NCBI RefSeq assembly: GCF_025362475.1
Contig: NZ_JANYGH010000067.1
Location: 62,001-126,000, forward strand
Length of the DNA: 64,000 bases
Origin: Mucilaginibacter sp.
GTDB lineage: Bacteria > Bacteroidota > Bacteroidia > Sphingobacteriales > Sphingobacteriaceae
Direction of reading: 5' to 3'
Made by a program: the position numbers and the translations under genes. Below the pieces are notes generated by a model. It was given only the letters and a program-made list of their open reading frames with translations. It had not been told where the DNA came from and did not search any database. Below, piece after piece: positions 17,916 through 26,551 of this stretch; positions within the stretch are counted from its first letter, which is position 1; each line of letters starts with the position of its first letter.

Positions 17916-18127
17916 AGATGTGCAGATTTCAAATGTGCAGGTGTGCAGATGATTTTTGATTGTCTGATTGCAAATGTGCGGGTCTGTAAATGATTTTTTA
18001 ATTCAGATTAAGAAATCCTATCGATGCCGGATTCGGGAAATTAAAATCCTAAAATCCGATAAATCTGCTTAATCCCGGTTCAGACAATAATCTGCACATC
18101 TGAAATTTGAAATCGGCACATCTAAAA
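17916..18127. repeat. Nested inverted word island between convergent genes
   Basis: Outer arms: the 35-base GTGCAGAT block at 17916-17950 (identical to 9570-9604) and its inverted relatives ATCTGCACATCT and GGCACATCT at 18089-18124. Inner arms: ATTGTCTGA (17959-17967) and TCAGACAAT (18080-18088), a perfect 9-base inverted pair. Between them lie AATCCTAAAATCCGATAAATC words. The island starts at the lpxR-like stop and ends 8 bases from the arfB stop, so it could act as a two-way terminator. Confidence 0.85.
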
Positions 18128-18134
18128 AGCATCA

Positions 18135-18545
18135 TTAATCATCATGATCAGTTCGCCGGTTTTCCTTTTTCACTGATTGTTTCTTTTTGCTATCTAAACG
18201 GGCCGCTTTAGCGGCTTTACTTACTTTGGTGGGCTTACGCACCTTTTGTACCTGTAATGCCCGCCCCAGGAGCGCTATCAGCCTTTCAATGGCTTTTTCT
18301 TTGTTGAGATACTGACTGCGTTCCTCATCACAAATTACCTGCACAAGGCCATCCTTATTGAGCCTGTTTTGTAACTTATCGGCAAGCAACAACTTTTCCT
18401 CATCAGTAAACAGTTCAGAACCGGCCACATCAAACAAAAGCTCTACCTTGCTTGATACCTTGTTTACGTTTTGTCCTCCTTTTCCACCGCTTCTTGATGT
18501 TTTATAGGTAATTACTTTTTGCAGATCGGCTTTATTCAGATTCAT
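18135..18545 (-). CDS. arfB: Alternative ribosome-rescue factor ArfB (peptidyl-tRNA hydrolase)
   Basis: 136 residues. It releases nascent peptides from stalled ribosomes. The catalytic loop SGGKGGQNVNKV contains GGQ at 23-25, and the C-terminal tail (about 100-136) is rich in Lys and Arg (KVRKPTKVSKAAKAARLDSKKK), as in ArfB/YaeJ, where it enters the mRNA channel. The short length and absence of a codon-recognition domain separate it from RF1/RF2. Confidence 0.93.
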   Translation of the reverse strand: MNLNKADLQKVITYKTSRSGGKGGQNVNKVSSKVELLFDVAGSELFTDEEKLLLADKLQNRLNKDGLVQVICDEERSQYLNKEKAIERLIALLGRALQVQKVRKPTKVSKAAKAARLDSKKKQSVKKENRRTDHDD

Positions 18546-18572
18546 TTTTCAAAAGTAGTGTTTTTGGTGAAT

Positions 18573-18650
18573 GGAGAAGCAGTTGATTGGATATGTATAT
18601 CCAACTTGATCAACGGCTCATTAATCAACTTAATCGTCCAATCAACAACA
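18573..18650. repeat. Inverted word repeat GTTGATTGGA / TCCAATCAAC
   Basis: Perfect 10-base inverted pair at 18582-18591 and 18637-18646 between divergent arfB and cmk, with additional TTGATC and GATCAA and TTAATCAACTTAAT words between. It lies just before the cmk start and may overlap its promoter. Confidence 0.6.
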
Positions 18651-18674
18651 ATAATTTGTACTTTAGCGGCTCTT

Positions 18675-19352
18675 ATGAACAACAATATCGTAGTAGCAAT
18701 TGATGGTTATTCATCTTGCGGCAAAAGCACTTTAGCAAAAGCTTTGGCAAAAAAACTTCATTTTATTTATGTAGATAGCGGTGCAATGTACCGTGCAGTG
18801 GCACTATACTTTTTGCGTAATAATATTGATTTGCAAGACCATGATAAAATTGCGGAAGCATTAAAAAACATCCACCTTAGTTTTCATTCGCGCGATTACC
18901 AAAGCCACATTACACTTAACGATGAAGAAGTATCTGATGAAATCAGGCAGATGCATGTAGCCGACAAAGTAAGTGCTATAGCTGCCCTACATGAAGTACG
19001 TGTTGCCATGGTTAAGCAACAGCAACGTTTGGGCAAATCAAAAAACATTGTTATGGATGGCCGTGATATTGGCACCGTTGTATTCCCAAATGCGCAGATA
19101 AAACTATTTATGACGGCAGATCCTAAAATACGTGCCGAGAGACGTTATAAGGAGCTTTTGCCTACAAACCCCAATATAACTTTAGAAGAGGTATTTGATA
19201 ATCTTGCACACAGAGATTACCAGGATACCACCCGCGAGGAAAGCCCCCTGGTACGTGCCCACGACGCTATCATTTTAGATAATACCGATCTTAGTCCCGA
19301 TGAGCAATTACTATTTGCACTGAGCCATATCGAGCCTTTTTTAGCGGATTAA
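18675..19352 (+). CDS. cmk: Cytidylate kinase
   Basis: 225 residues from the ATG at 18675, which places NNNIVVAIDGYSSCGKSTLA at the N-terminus as in the family; an in-frame extension upstream crosses the word repeat and is rejected. It phosphorylates CMP/dCMP with ATP. P-loop GYSSCGKS at 11-18; NMP-binding features VDSGAMYRAV and VMDGRDIGTVVFP; lid region RAERRYKEL. A single-copy pyrimidine salvage enzyme, next to the convergent dCMP deaminase. Confidence 0.96.
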   Translation: MNNNIVVAIDGYSSCGKSTLAKALAKKLHFIYVDSGAMYRAVALYFLRNNIDLQDHDKIAEALKNIHLSFHSRDYQSHITLNDEEVSDEIRQMHVADKVSAIAALHEVRVAMVKQQQRLGKSKNIVMDGRDIGTVVFPNAQIKLFMTADPKIRAERRYKELLPTNPNITLEEVFDNLAHRDYQDTTREESPLVRAHDAIILDNTDLSPDEQLLFALSHIEPFLAD

Positions 19353-19392
19353 CGAAACTATAGAATTTTAATATTCTGTTCCGTATCGCTTA

Positions 19393-19863
19393 TTATTCCA
19401 ACGCTGATTTTAAACCACCCATCTTTACAGTGGGCACCCCAAACCGATTTAAAAAATCAACCCCCTCATCGCTTTGCAGGCCCTTGTATTCGGCATATGA
19501 TTTATCAAAATAAACCTGTGTTATACCGGCCGAAAAAATAAGCCTTGCACAAGCTATGCACGGCGATAGCGTAGTATAAAGTGTAGCACCCTCAAGCCGG
19601 GCTCCGTTTTTTACAGCATACAGTATGGCATTTTCTTCGGCATGTAGGGCAAGGGAGCAGCTCCCTTTTGAATCACGGGCGCATCCTTTTTCCGGCCACT
19701 CCTCATCGCAGTTATGCGTGCCCGCTGGTGGCCCGTTATAGCCTATGGATATAATACGGGTATCCCGGGTTAAAACGGCTCCTACATGGGCTTTAACGCA
19801 GTGTGAGCGCTTAGCCAGGTCGTTTGCCAGGTTCATAAAAATTGAATCGAAGCTTGGTTTCAT
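19393..19863 (-). CDS. dCMP/cytidine deaminase family protein
   Basis: 156 residues. Zinc-dependent deaminase with ligands His74 in LHAEENAI and Cys102/Cys105 in SPCIACA; Glu76 is the proton shuttle. GYNGPPAGTHNCDEEWPEKGC resembles the dCMP deaminase/ComEB branch rather than the tRNA-adenosine or CDA branches. Likely makes dUMP for thymidylate synthesis. A strong hairpin lies just upstream. Confidence 0.9.
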   Translation of the reverse strand: MKPSFDSIFMNLANDLAKRSHCVKAHVGAVLTRDTRIISIGYNGPPAGTHNCDEEWPEKGCARDSKGSCSLALHAEENAILYAVKNGARLEGATLYTTLSPCIACARLIFSAGITQVYFDKSYAEYKGLQSDEGVDFLNRFGVPTVKMGGLKSALE

Positions 19864-19890
19864 AATAAAAGCAATTAGGCCATAAATATT

Positions 19891-19932
19891 ATTGGGCCAT
19901 TACTTCATTTTTAAATGACTTAATGGCCCAAT
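19891..19932. repeat. Long near-perfect hairpin (ATTGGGCCATTA... )
   Basis: A 20-base arm (19891-19910) pairs with 19913-19932 with two mismatched positions and a 2-base loop. It lies between the dCMP deaminase start and the MFS gene stop, both on the minus strand. No T-run follows on either strand, so it is not a standard terminator. The word content (TTAATGGCCCAATAACTTAAT) resembles the other inverted word gaps. Confidence 0.8.
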
Positions 19933-19952
19933 AACTTAATGTGTGAAAAATA

Positions 19953-21626
19953 TTAGTGCCCTGCGGCTACTTCAACATGGTCAAGATCGATACCCTGGTG
20001 GCGTAGTTCACGACTTACCTTCCATGCAAAATAAGCAAGATATGCAAAGCCTATTACGGGTACTATATAAGAGAAGTGAATACCACTCATACCAGCAATA
20101 ACATTGTTACTGCCATCGGCAACTTTACCCTGTAATGGAGGTATGATAGATCCACCAAGGATCATCATAATTAAGAAAGCGGAACCCTGACTGGTATATT
20201 TTCCCAAACCAGTAATTGATAAAGAGAAAATTGAAGGCCACATAATAGAGCAGCATAAGCCTCCACTGATAAAAGAAAATGTAGCAACTTTACCCGTAGT
20301 TGCAAGACCGGTTAACATAAAGGCCACACCCAATAAGCCCAAAACAGCCAATGTGCGGGTAGGTTTTTGCTTCCCTATGAAAAATGCTACGATAAGAATA
20401 CCAACGCATGCGGCATAGCCGTAAAGGTTGCTCACATTTACACCAGTAGCAGCATTTACCAACAATACGATACCAAAGGCCACAAATGGTACAAGGATAT
20501 ACAATATATATTTAACAGTTTTTGAAAGATTAAATGCGCCTATTGCACCTGCAAAACGGCCAATCATTAAACTACCCCAATACAAAGAAATGTATGGCGC
20601 AATATCCGATTCATGATAGGAACCAAATTCCGGCGTTTTTAATAAAGAGCCCATATTACTTTGAATAGTTACCTCGGTACCTACATAAGTAAATATAGCA
20701 AGCATACCTAAAATCAATTGAGGATACTGCATGGCACCCCAGCCTTCTTTATTTCTTTTGGCAGCAAATATGGTACCTACCAACGTAAGTACAATAATTG
20801 CCAGGGATGCATAAACAAAATACTGACTTTTTACGATATCAACTATCTTCGTTGCGTCCGAAGATAATAACTTGTTAAGATAAGCGCTTAATGGGTCAGC
20901 AGCCAGGATTAACAAGAAGGCCAAAAACATAATTAAAAGAGGAGTATTCGCCTTACTGCTTGACTCTATTTTTTCGTCGCTGGTAACCTTTGGTAAATTA
21001 GAGAACCAGAAGAATATAGCAACTGCAATAAATAAACCAGCAAGCATGTAATAAAGGTTGTTTACTGATGATATCTGAACATCTTTCGCGTCTATTTTAG
21101 CTGAAGCCGAACCGAATAAAATAATACCAACAACTACCGGACCTAACAACCCACCTATGTTATTGATACTACCTGCAAAATTCAAACGGTTTGAACCAGT
21201 TTCTGGCGGACCTAAAGCAACCACGAAAGGATTTGCCGCTGTTTGTTGAAGTGAAAAGCCTATGGCTATAATAAAAAACACTGTTAATATTAAACCAAAT
21301 GAACCCGACGCTATTGCAGGGATCATACCTATAGCTCCAAGTGCCGAAACTATCAAGCCCAATATGATACCATTTTTATAACCCATTTTATTCATGATAT
21401 CAATCTTGCTGATAGATGAAGCAAAATACAGGATCAATGAACCAATGAAATAACCACCATAGAATGTAAAATCAATCAACTGGGATTCAAATTGAGTTAG
21501 ATGAAAATGTTCTTTACAAAAAGGTATAAATACGCCATTTGAAGCGGCTAAAAAGCCCCAGAAGAAAAATACAGTTATCAGCGTATAAAGTGCCGAGCTG
21601 TAACTTTTAGCATTGTTTTGTTCCAT
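19953..21626 (-). CDS. FucP-type sugar:proton symporter (MFS), enlarged
   Basis: 557 residues, longer than the roughly 430 of FucP/GluP. The first half (FFFWGFLAASNGVFIPFCKEHF, SLQQTAANPFVVALGPPETG) and second half (YVGTEVTIQSNMGSLL, GGSIIPPLQGKVAD) are those of the fucose/glucose-galactose symporter branch. Between them, at about residues 215-300, is an insertion with two extra hydrophobic helices, predicting 14 rather than 12 helices. Inner membrane; the sugar is not predictable. Monocistronic. Confidence 0.85.
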   Translation of the reverse strand: MEQNNAKSYSSALYTLITVFFFWGFLAASNGVFIPFCKEHFHLTQFESQLIDFTFYGGYFIGSLILYFASSISKIDIMNKMGYKNGIILGLIVSALGAIGMIPAIASGSFGLILTVFFIIAIGFSLQQTAANPFVVALGPPETGSNRLNFAGSINNIGGLLGPVVVGIILFGSASAKIDAKDVQISSVNNLYYMLAGLFIAVAIFFWFSNLPKVTSDEKIESSSKANTPLLIMFLAFLLILAADPLSAYLNKLLSSDATKIVDIVKSQYFVYASLAIIVLTLVGTIFAAKRNKEGWGAMQYPQLILGMLAIFTYVGTEVTIQSNMGSLLKTPEFGSYHESDIAPYISLYWGSLMIGRFAGAIGAFNLSKTVKYILYILVPFVAFGIVLLVNAATGVNVSNLYGYAACVGILIVAFFIGKQKPTRTLAVLGLLGVAFMLTGLATTGKVATFSFISGGLCCSIMWPSIFSLSITGLGKYTSQGSAFLIMMILGGSIIPPLQGKVADGSNNVIAGMSGIHFSYIVPVIGFAYLAYFAWKVSRELRHQGIDLDHVEVAAGH

Positions 21627-21793
21627 TTTTAAATTGGGTTATACAGAATAGATTTTGAATCGATAAACATAATTGATTTTTTGTAAAACTGGCTATATTA
21701 TTTTTAATTAAATAAATCACAATTTTAAGTTTCGTTGTTTAAAAGATAAAATTGCATATTCGCAGTGTTCAAAAATGAACATAGCCTAAATTA

Positions 21794-22450
21794 ATGATAG
21801 AAGCCATTATTTCGGGAATTGGGTTTGGATTAGTGTTGACGTTTATTACTGGCCCGGTCTTTTTTGCTCTTATAAAAACCAGCATTGAAAAAGGTTTTCA
21901 TGCAGGTTTCGCCCTTGCCCTCGGTGTAGTATGCAGCGATGTGGTTTTTGTAGGTGGTATATTATTCGGTTCTCAATATGTAGATATATCTGAGCATACC
22001 AAAACTATAGCCGGGATAGGTGGCGCCGTCATCCTATTTTCGGTAGGTGTTTATTATATGTTCAAAAAGGCCGAGATTAATTACGGCAACAAAGTACCAT
22101 CGGGGATTGATAAAGCAGGCTACTTTTTTAAGGGCTTCCTGATGTGTATTTTTAACCCTACCCTTTTAATACACTGGACGGTAGTTATAGGTGCTGCCAG
22201 TACAACATTTCACGTTGGTGCGCCTCATCGGTCATTCCACATCGCAATCATGTTTTTAACCATCCTTACTGTACAGTTTGGCATGGATACCACTAAAGCT
22301 TTTTATGCCAACAAACTCCGGGATAAGATTTCTGTGAAGCTGGTACACCGCCTTAATGAGCTGGCAGGTATTGCCCTCATTATAGCATCCTTAGTATTGA
22401 TTGATAAGCTGGTAACTCATTTTATTTTCGCCGCACCGTCGGCATCCTAA
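21794..22450 (+). CDS. LysE-family exporter
   Basis: 218 residues with about six hydrophobic helices and the LysE/RhtB start: GIGFGLVLTFITGPVFFALIKTSIEKGF, where the GP after the first helix is characteristic. FLMCIFNPTLLIHW is the conserved NP-containing segment. The family exports amino acids or small metabolites; the substrate cannot be told from sequence. Inner membrane, single gene. Confidence 0.88.
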   Translation: MIEAIISGIGFGLVLTFITGPVFFALIKTSIEKGFHAGFALALGVVCSDVVFVGGILFGSQYVDISEHTKTIAGIGGAVILFSVGVYYMFKKAEINYGNKVPSGIDKAGYFFKGFLMCIFNPTLLIHWTVVIGAASTTFHVGAPHRSFHIAIMFLTILTVQFGMDTTKAFYANKLRDKISVKLVHRLNELAGIALIIASLVLIDKLVTHFIFAAPSAS

Positions 22451-22486
22451 TCTGTTGCTCGATGTTAGTTGCCGGTAGCGGGAAAC

Positions 22487-22978
22487 TCAGCTACTAAAAA
22501 TATCTTTAAGTTCCTGCCGATTACTAAAACGTTCGAAACCAATATTTTTAATATTCATTGAGACGATATACCGCTTTAACTCTTTGTAATTACTATGATA
22601 AAACATGGAAAGTTTAGCTACTTTCTTGACGCCCACCATCAAATATAGGTACTCATAACTACCGCTTTTTGATGATAAGATCGATGTTTTAAACCCGGAG
22701 ATATCATCCAAATCAAAGCGTCTGCTCGTGCCCAAACCCAGATACCTTTTTATAACAAAAGTTCGGTCTTCTATTTCAATACTTATAGCCTTTGTCCGTA
22801 ATTCACCAAAAATCAGCCAAATCCATAAGAAGGCAAAAAACGAGCAAAACAATATAAATGGAATTAAACTGATTGTTGGATTGAGTGCATTTCCAGATAA
22901 CACCATAAGCACCATAACTGTAAACCCTGTTCCCAAAAGGCTTAGTAGGTAGGCAGTAAATCTAAATTTTGATTTCAT
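22487..22978 (-). CDS. Two-helix membrane protein of unknown function
   Basis: 163 residues. Two adjacent hydrophobic helices at about 8-30 and 36-58 are followed by a soluble, strand-rich C-terminal domain (AISIEIEDRTFVIKRYLGLGTSRRFDLDDISGFKTS) that resembles bacterial PH-like domains attached to membrane anchors. No catalytic motif and no close operon partner. Function unknown. Confidence 0.65.
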   Translation of the reverse strand: MKSKFRFTAYLLSLLGTGFTVMVLMVLSGNALNPTISLIPFILFCSFFAFLWIWLIFGELRTKAISIEIEDRTFVIKRYLGLGTSRRFDLDDISGFKTSILSSKSGSYEYLYLMVGVKKVAKLSMFYHSNYKELKRYIVSMNIKNIGFERFSNRQELKDIFSS

Positions 22979-23036
22979 TAAAAACTTAACTCAGTAAATA
23001 AAGGGCAATATATATAATCACGCTGTAACGCGGCCA

Positions 23037-23072
23037 ACAAAAAAGGCGATAAGTATAAACTCATCGCCTTTA
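23037..23072 (-). terminator. Terminator after the PurF-type gene
   Basis: AAAGGCGAT / ATCGCCTTT stem (23042-23050 and 23062-23070) with a small loop containing further AGT/ACT pairs. On the minus strand it is followed by a T-run. It lies about 30 bases past the gene's stop. Confidence 0.85.
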
Positions 23073-23101
23073 TATTTTTACTTCCCTTCAGGGACTGTAG
23101 C

Positions 23102-25009
23102 TTACATATAAGCTCTTTGATTCTTACCTTCCATCCAGTTAACAAAAGCACGATTAACTACTTTGTTACCACCCGGGGTTGGATAGTCACCGCTAAAATA
23201 CCAGTCGCCTGTATGATCAGGGCAGGCAATATGCAGGTTATCTAAGGTTTGGTAAATCACTTCAACCTTACATTTTATTTCTTTTGGAGTAATGATCTGT
23301 GCAATACGGTCAGAAACCTGCTGATCGGTAAACAGTTCATATATTGCCTTAACATGGTTTTGAACCTTCTCTTTAGGCAACTTAATGCTATCCTTACATT
23401 TCTGGTAAACGTCAAGAATAATATCTTCCCTGCCCATTTCCTTTAACAGACTGATGGCAGCTTCAAAAGCAACAAACTCACCCATGCGTGACATATCAAT
23501 ACCATAGCAATCCGGATAACGGATCTGCGGGGCAGATGATACAACAACAACCTTGGTAGGCCCAAGTCTATCCAGAATTTTCAGGATGCTTTGTTTAAGT
23601 GTAGTACCCCTTACAATGGAATCATCAAGCACAACCAATGTATCTGAACCCTTTTTTATCAAACCATAAGTGGTATCATAAACGTGGGCAACCATTTCAC
23701 TACGGTCTGCATCCTGGGTAATAAAAGTACGCAGCTTAACATCCTTAATGGCAATTTTCTCCACCCTTGGCGCAAGCTGTAATACTTCGGTTAACTCCTC
23801 TTCACTTATCTTGTCCTCGCGGTTTAATAACCTGTCTCGCTGGTATTTTTTAACGTATTTATGTACACCTTCAACCATGCCATAAAAAGCAACTTCGGCT
23901 GTGTTAGGGATGTATGAAAATACGGTATTCTTAATATCATGGTTAACCGCATTCAATATCTGCGGGCATAGTAACCTACCTAATTGCTTACGCTCACGGT
24001 AGATTGATGCATCGCTGCCACGTGAAAAGTAGATCCGCTCAAATGAGCAGGCTTTCTTTTCTTTTGGCTCGCTAAACATATCCTCGGTTATCTTACCGTT
24101 CTTTTTAACGATAAGCGCATGACCTGGTTTTATCTCCCTGATTTCCTCGATGGGAATATTAAACGCTGTTTGGATAGCAGGGCGCTCTGAAGCGGCAACA
24201 ACTATCTCATCATTGTAATAATAAAACGCTGGCCTGATACCAACCGGATCGCGCATCACAAAGGCATCTCCATGGCCCAATATCCCCGCAATGGTATAAC
24301 CACCATCCCAGTTTTTGGCCGATTTCCGAAGAATTTTGGCAACATCCATATCATTGGCTATCAGCTTGCTGATCTCCATGTTATCGTCCAAACCTTCGCG
24401 CTTGTACTGGTCAAACAACCCCTGGTTCTCGGTATCAATAAAGTGCCCCATTTTTTCGAGCACTGTAATGGTATCGGCTTGTTCCTTAGGGTGCTGCCCC
24501 AGGTCATAAAGTTGCTGCAATAACTCATCAACATTAGTCATGTTGAAGTTACCTGCAATAACCAAATTCCTGGTTTGCCAATTGTTTTGCCTCAGGAATG
24601 GGTGGCAGCTTTCAATGCTGTTTTTACCGTGGGTACCATATCTCAGGTGCCCCAATAAAACTTCGCCTGTAAAGCTCACGTGTTCCTTCAGCCATTCGGC
24701 ATCAAGCATTTTTTCGGGAGTTTCTTTCTGAATATCCGCGAATTTCTTCTGGATGTATTCAAAGATATCAGCAACGGCATTTGAAGCCATTGATCGGTGC
24801 CGACTGATGTACCGCTTGCCCGGGGCAATATCTAATTTAATGGTTGCAACACCAGCGCCATCCTGGCCGCGGTTATGTTGTTTCTCCATTAAAAGGTAAA
24901 GCTTGTTCAGGCCGTACAGCGCAGTTCCGTACTTTTTCTGATAATAAGATAGTGGCTTTAATAAGCGGATAAATGCCACACCGCATTCATGTTTAATCTG
25001 ATCGCTCAT
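23102..25009 (-). CDS. Amidophosphoribosyltransferase-type enzyme (PurF family, long form)
   Basis: 635 residues, longer than the roughly 500 of classic PurF. Cys9 in HECGVAF would become the N-terminal nucleophile after propeptide removal, as in B. subtilis PurF. The glutaminase domain includes QHNRGQDGAG and LGHLRYGTHG. The PRPP-binding loop VVLDDSIVRGTT is near residue 460. C-terminal cysteines occur, but I cannot assign Fe-S ligands confidently. Likely catalyses the first committed purine step, glutamine plus PRPP to phosphoribosylamine. Bacteroidota often carry two PurF forms, so this may be the second. Confidence 0.85.
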   Translation of the reverse strand: MSDQIKHECGVAFIRLLKPLSYYQKKYGTALYGLNKLYLLMEKQHNRGQDGAGVATIKLDIAPGKRYISRHRSMASNAVADIFEYIQKKFADIQKETPEKMLDAEWLKEHVSFTGEVLLGHLRYGTHGKNSIESCHPFLRQNNWQTRNLVIAGNFNMTNVDELLQQLYDLGQHPKEQADTITVLEKMGHFIDTENQGLFDQYKREGLDDNMEISKLIANDMDVAKILRKSAKNWDGGYTIAGILGHGDAFVMRDPVGIRPAFYYYNDEIVVAASERPAIQTAFNIPIEEIREIKPGHALIVKKNGKITEDMFSEPKEKKACSFERIYFSRGSDASIYRERKQLGRLLCPQILNAVNHDIKNTVFSYIPNTAEVAFYGMVEGVHKYVKKYQRDRLLNREDKISEEELTEVLQLAPRVEKIAIKDVKLRTFITQDADRSEMVAHVYDTTYGLIKKGSDTLVVLDDSIVRGTTLKQSILKILDRLGPTKVVVVSSAPQIRYPDCYGIDMSRMGEFVAFEAAISLLKEMGREDIILDVYQKCKDSIKLPKEKVQNHVKAIYELFTDQQVSDRIAQIITPKEIKCKVEVIYQTLDNLHIACPDHTGDWYFSGDYPTPGGNKVVNRAFVNWMEGKNQRAYM

Positions 25010-25026
25010 GATTCGGAATGAGGCTG

Positions 25027-25034
25027 CAAAGGTA
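25027..25034 (-). promoter_or_regulatory. -7 box for the PurF-type gene (TACCTTTG on minus strand)
   Basis: Exact TAnnTTTG match 17 bases from the start codon, predicting a leader of about 10 bases. Confidence 0.45.
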
Positions 25035-25084
25035 TCATTTTTAATGGATTTTTGGTAACATCATTTGTCATTAATATAACATGA

Positions 25085-25141
25085 TTTAAAGATGGGCCGA
25101 TTTCAAATTTCAGTTGTACCGGTTTCAAATGTGCAGATGCT
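25085..25141. repeat. GTGCAGAT-type words, left arm
   Basis: Degenerate copy of the word block seen at 9570 and 17916 (GATTTCAAAT, GGTTTCAAATGTGCAGATG), immediately downstream of the 121-residue gene. The inverted partner words lie beyond that gene at 25608-25668. Confidence 0.6.
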
Positions 25142-25144
25142 GTA

Positions 25145-25510
25145 TCATACTTTTTGATCAGCATAAAAAGACTGTGTAACTTCAATTAATCCCGCTATAT
25201 GGTCATTAAACTCTTCCAGCTCTTCCGCAGGAACCCAAAGTTCATCGTGAATACGGCCCCCAACATTTTGCACCTGGTATCGTTTCAAAAAGTCAGCCGG
25301 TAAACTAAACCGGGTTACAAAGCCCGAACCTGAAGCTGGCACATTCCAATCGTGCGCTATCTGAATAGCATAAGCCTCATTCATTACAGGATAAAAAATG
25401 GGCTGCTCAGCTAATCGTTTGGGAAATCTTTTAAAACCTGATTCTTCTATCAACTTTAATTCCTTTGGTCCGACAGGACGCCATAATGTTATAAGTTCAT
25501 TGGTTTGCAC
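25145..25510 (-). CDS. Small conserved protein ('ADP-ribosylation/crystallin J1'-type)
   Basis: 121 residues starting at GTG. Conserved-looking features: LWRPVGPKELKLIEESGF, QPIFYPVMNEAYAIQIAHDWNV, GFVTRFSLPADFLKRYQVQNVGG and HDELWVPAEELEEFN. I recall this short family under the name ADP-ribosylation/crystallin J1; the name is historical and enzymatic activity is not established. It is flanked on both sides by inverted word arrays. Confidence 0.65.
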   Translation of the reverse strand: MQTNELITLWRPVGPKELKLIEESGFKRFPKRLAEQPIFYPVMNEAYAIQIAHDWNVPASGSGFVTRFSLPADFLKRYQVQNVGGRIHDELWVPAEELEEFNDHIAGLIEVTQSFYADQKV

Positions 25511-25529
25511 GAAGCTAATCTAAGGATTT

Positions 25530-25668
25530 TGTCTGAATGAAAAATTCCAATACCCTAAACACCATTCTGCTAATTTAAAAATTCCGTAAATTCTGATTCA
25601 GACACCCCATCTGCACATCTGAAATCTAAAATCCGCACATCTGAAATTCACCATCTGCACATCTAAAA
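25530..25668. repeat. Nested inverted words (TGTCTGAAT / ATTCAGACA plus ATCTGCACATCT)
   Basis: TGTCTGAAT (25530-25538) and ATTCAGACA (25596-25604) form a perfect 9-base inverted pair. Three ATCTGCACATCT or ATCCGCACATCT words follow (25610-25665) and run into the stop of the AlkB-type gene. The same TGTCTGA/TCAGACA inner pair occurs in the 17916-18127 island. Confidence 0.75.
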
Positions 25669-26289
25669 CTTAATATCCCTAAATGTAATGTTTATTCGCG
25701 GGCCAGGCTGTTTGGCAGTTTTAGGTACCTGGTGCAGCCAGTTATGCTGGGTAGCGCCCTGCATAATAAGCAAACTTCCGTTATTCAAAGCAACAGATAC
25801 TTTGGCGTTTTTTTGCAGTTTATGTTTAAATTGAAAAGTGCGCGTTGCTCCAAATGAGGCCGAGGCAATAACCGGGTTTCCGCTTAGCTCCCGTTCATCG
25901 TCGCTGTGCCAGCCCATACTATCCTCGCCATTGCGGTAATAATTAAGCAGGGCCGAGTTAAATTGTTTGTCGCAAAGCTGCTCGGCAGCCTCCTTTATCA
26001 TTTTCAGCAAGGGGGTAAATGGAATAGGAATATTCACCACGCCAGAGTAGGTGTATGTTTGCCCGTTATCGGCATACCAGGAAGTGAGCCGGGGAAAGTT
26101 CACCATTTTGCCATGAATCTTCATTTTATCCTGCTTCCAAAGAATGGTATGTTTCAGCTGTTCAAATAACTCGTAAACACCATCTCCCTCATAAAAATTA
26201 GGATACAGATATGCCTCTCCATCAAACGGCAAAATATTTTGACGGCCTGTATCAAATATCCCTAACTGATTATCTGCAAAAAAATCCAT
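25663..26289 (-). CDS. AlkB-family 2-oxoglutarate/Fe(II)-dependent dioxygenase
   Basis: 208 residues from the ATG at 26289 (an in-frame TTG at 26313 is less likely). It is expected to repair alkylated bases by oxidative demethylation. The iron ligands are the HxD of MGWHSDDE and the His of HNWLHQVP; PRINITFRDIKF supplies the arginines that bind 2-oxoglutarate and substrate. NYYRNGEDSMGWH is the conserved lead-in. It resembles the AlkB/ALKBH2-3 branch. No adaptive-response neighbours. Confidence 0.92.
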   Translation of the reverse strand: MDFFADNQLGIFDTGRQNILPFDGEAYLYPNFYEGDGVYELFEQLKHTILWKQDKMKIHGKMVNFPRLTSWYADNGQTYTYSGVVNIPIPFTPLLKMIKEAAEQLCDKQFNSALLNYYRNGEDSMGWHSDDERELSGNPVIASASFGATRTFQFKHKLQKNAKVSVALNNGSLLIMQGATQHNWLHQVPKTAKQPGPRINITFRDIKF

Positions 26290-26323
26290 TTTTAAAAAAG
26301 AGTCACAATTCAAGACCTCGAAA

Positions 26324-26470
26324 ACAAGACAAAAGAAAAATTGACATACTGCTTGTCCCCATTTAAAAATTAGACAAAAGAAAATGAAAACTGTTTAGCC
26401 TCATACCAAAACTCATCACATTTTTTTTCGCCGCCTTTCGTCCGAACATCTTTTGTCCTTTCATCCTTCC
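26324..26470. repeat. Inverted word repeat GACAAAAG / CTTTTGTC
   Basis: GACAAAAG occurs at 26328-26335 and 26373-26380 (the second followed by AAAATGAAAA), and CTTTTGTC at 26450-26457 followed by CTTTCATCC. Same arrangement as the other word gaps, in the space between the AlkB-type gene and the amt terminator. Confidence 0.55.
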
Positions 26471-26490
26471 TCCTTACTCCCCTTTTTGGC

Positions 26491-26517
26491 AAAAAAAAAT
26501 CCGGCTTCTCAGCCGGA
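26491..26517 (-). terminator. Terminator of amt
   Basis: TCCGGCT (26500-26506), 4-base loop, AGCCGGA (26511-26517), followed on the minus strand by nine T's. It lies about 35 bases past the amt stop. Confidence 0.9.
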
Positions 26518-26551
26518 CCTTAGGTTTATTGATTTGGTTTGAAATTCATGA

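Noticed and set aside
18519..18674. 52-codon in-frame extension upstream of cmk
   Set aside because: It runs through the inverted word repeat and the opposite-strand arfB start; the family start fits ATG 18675.
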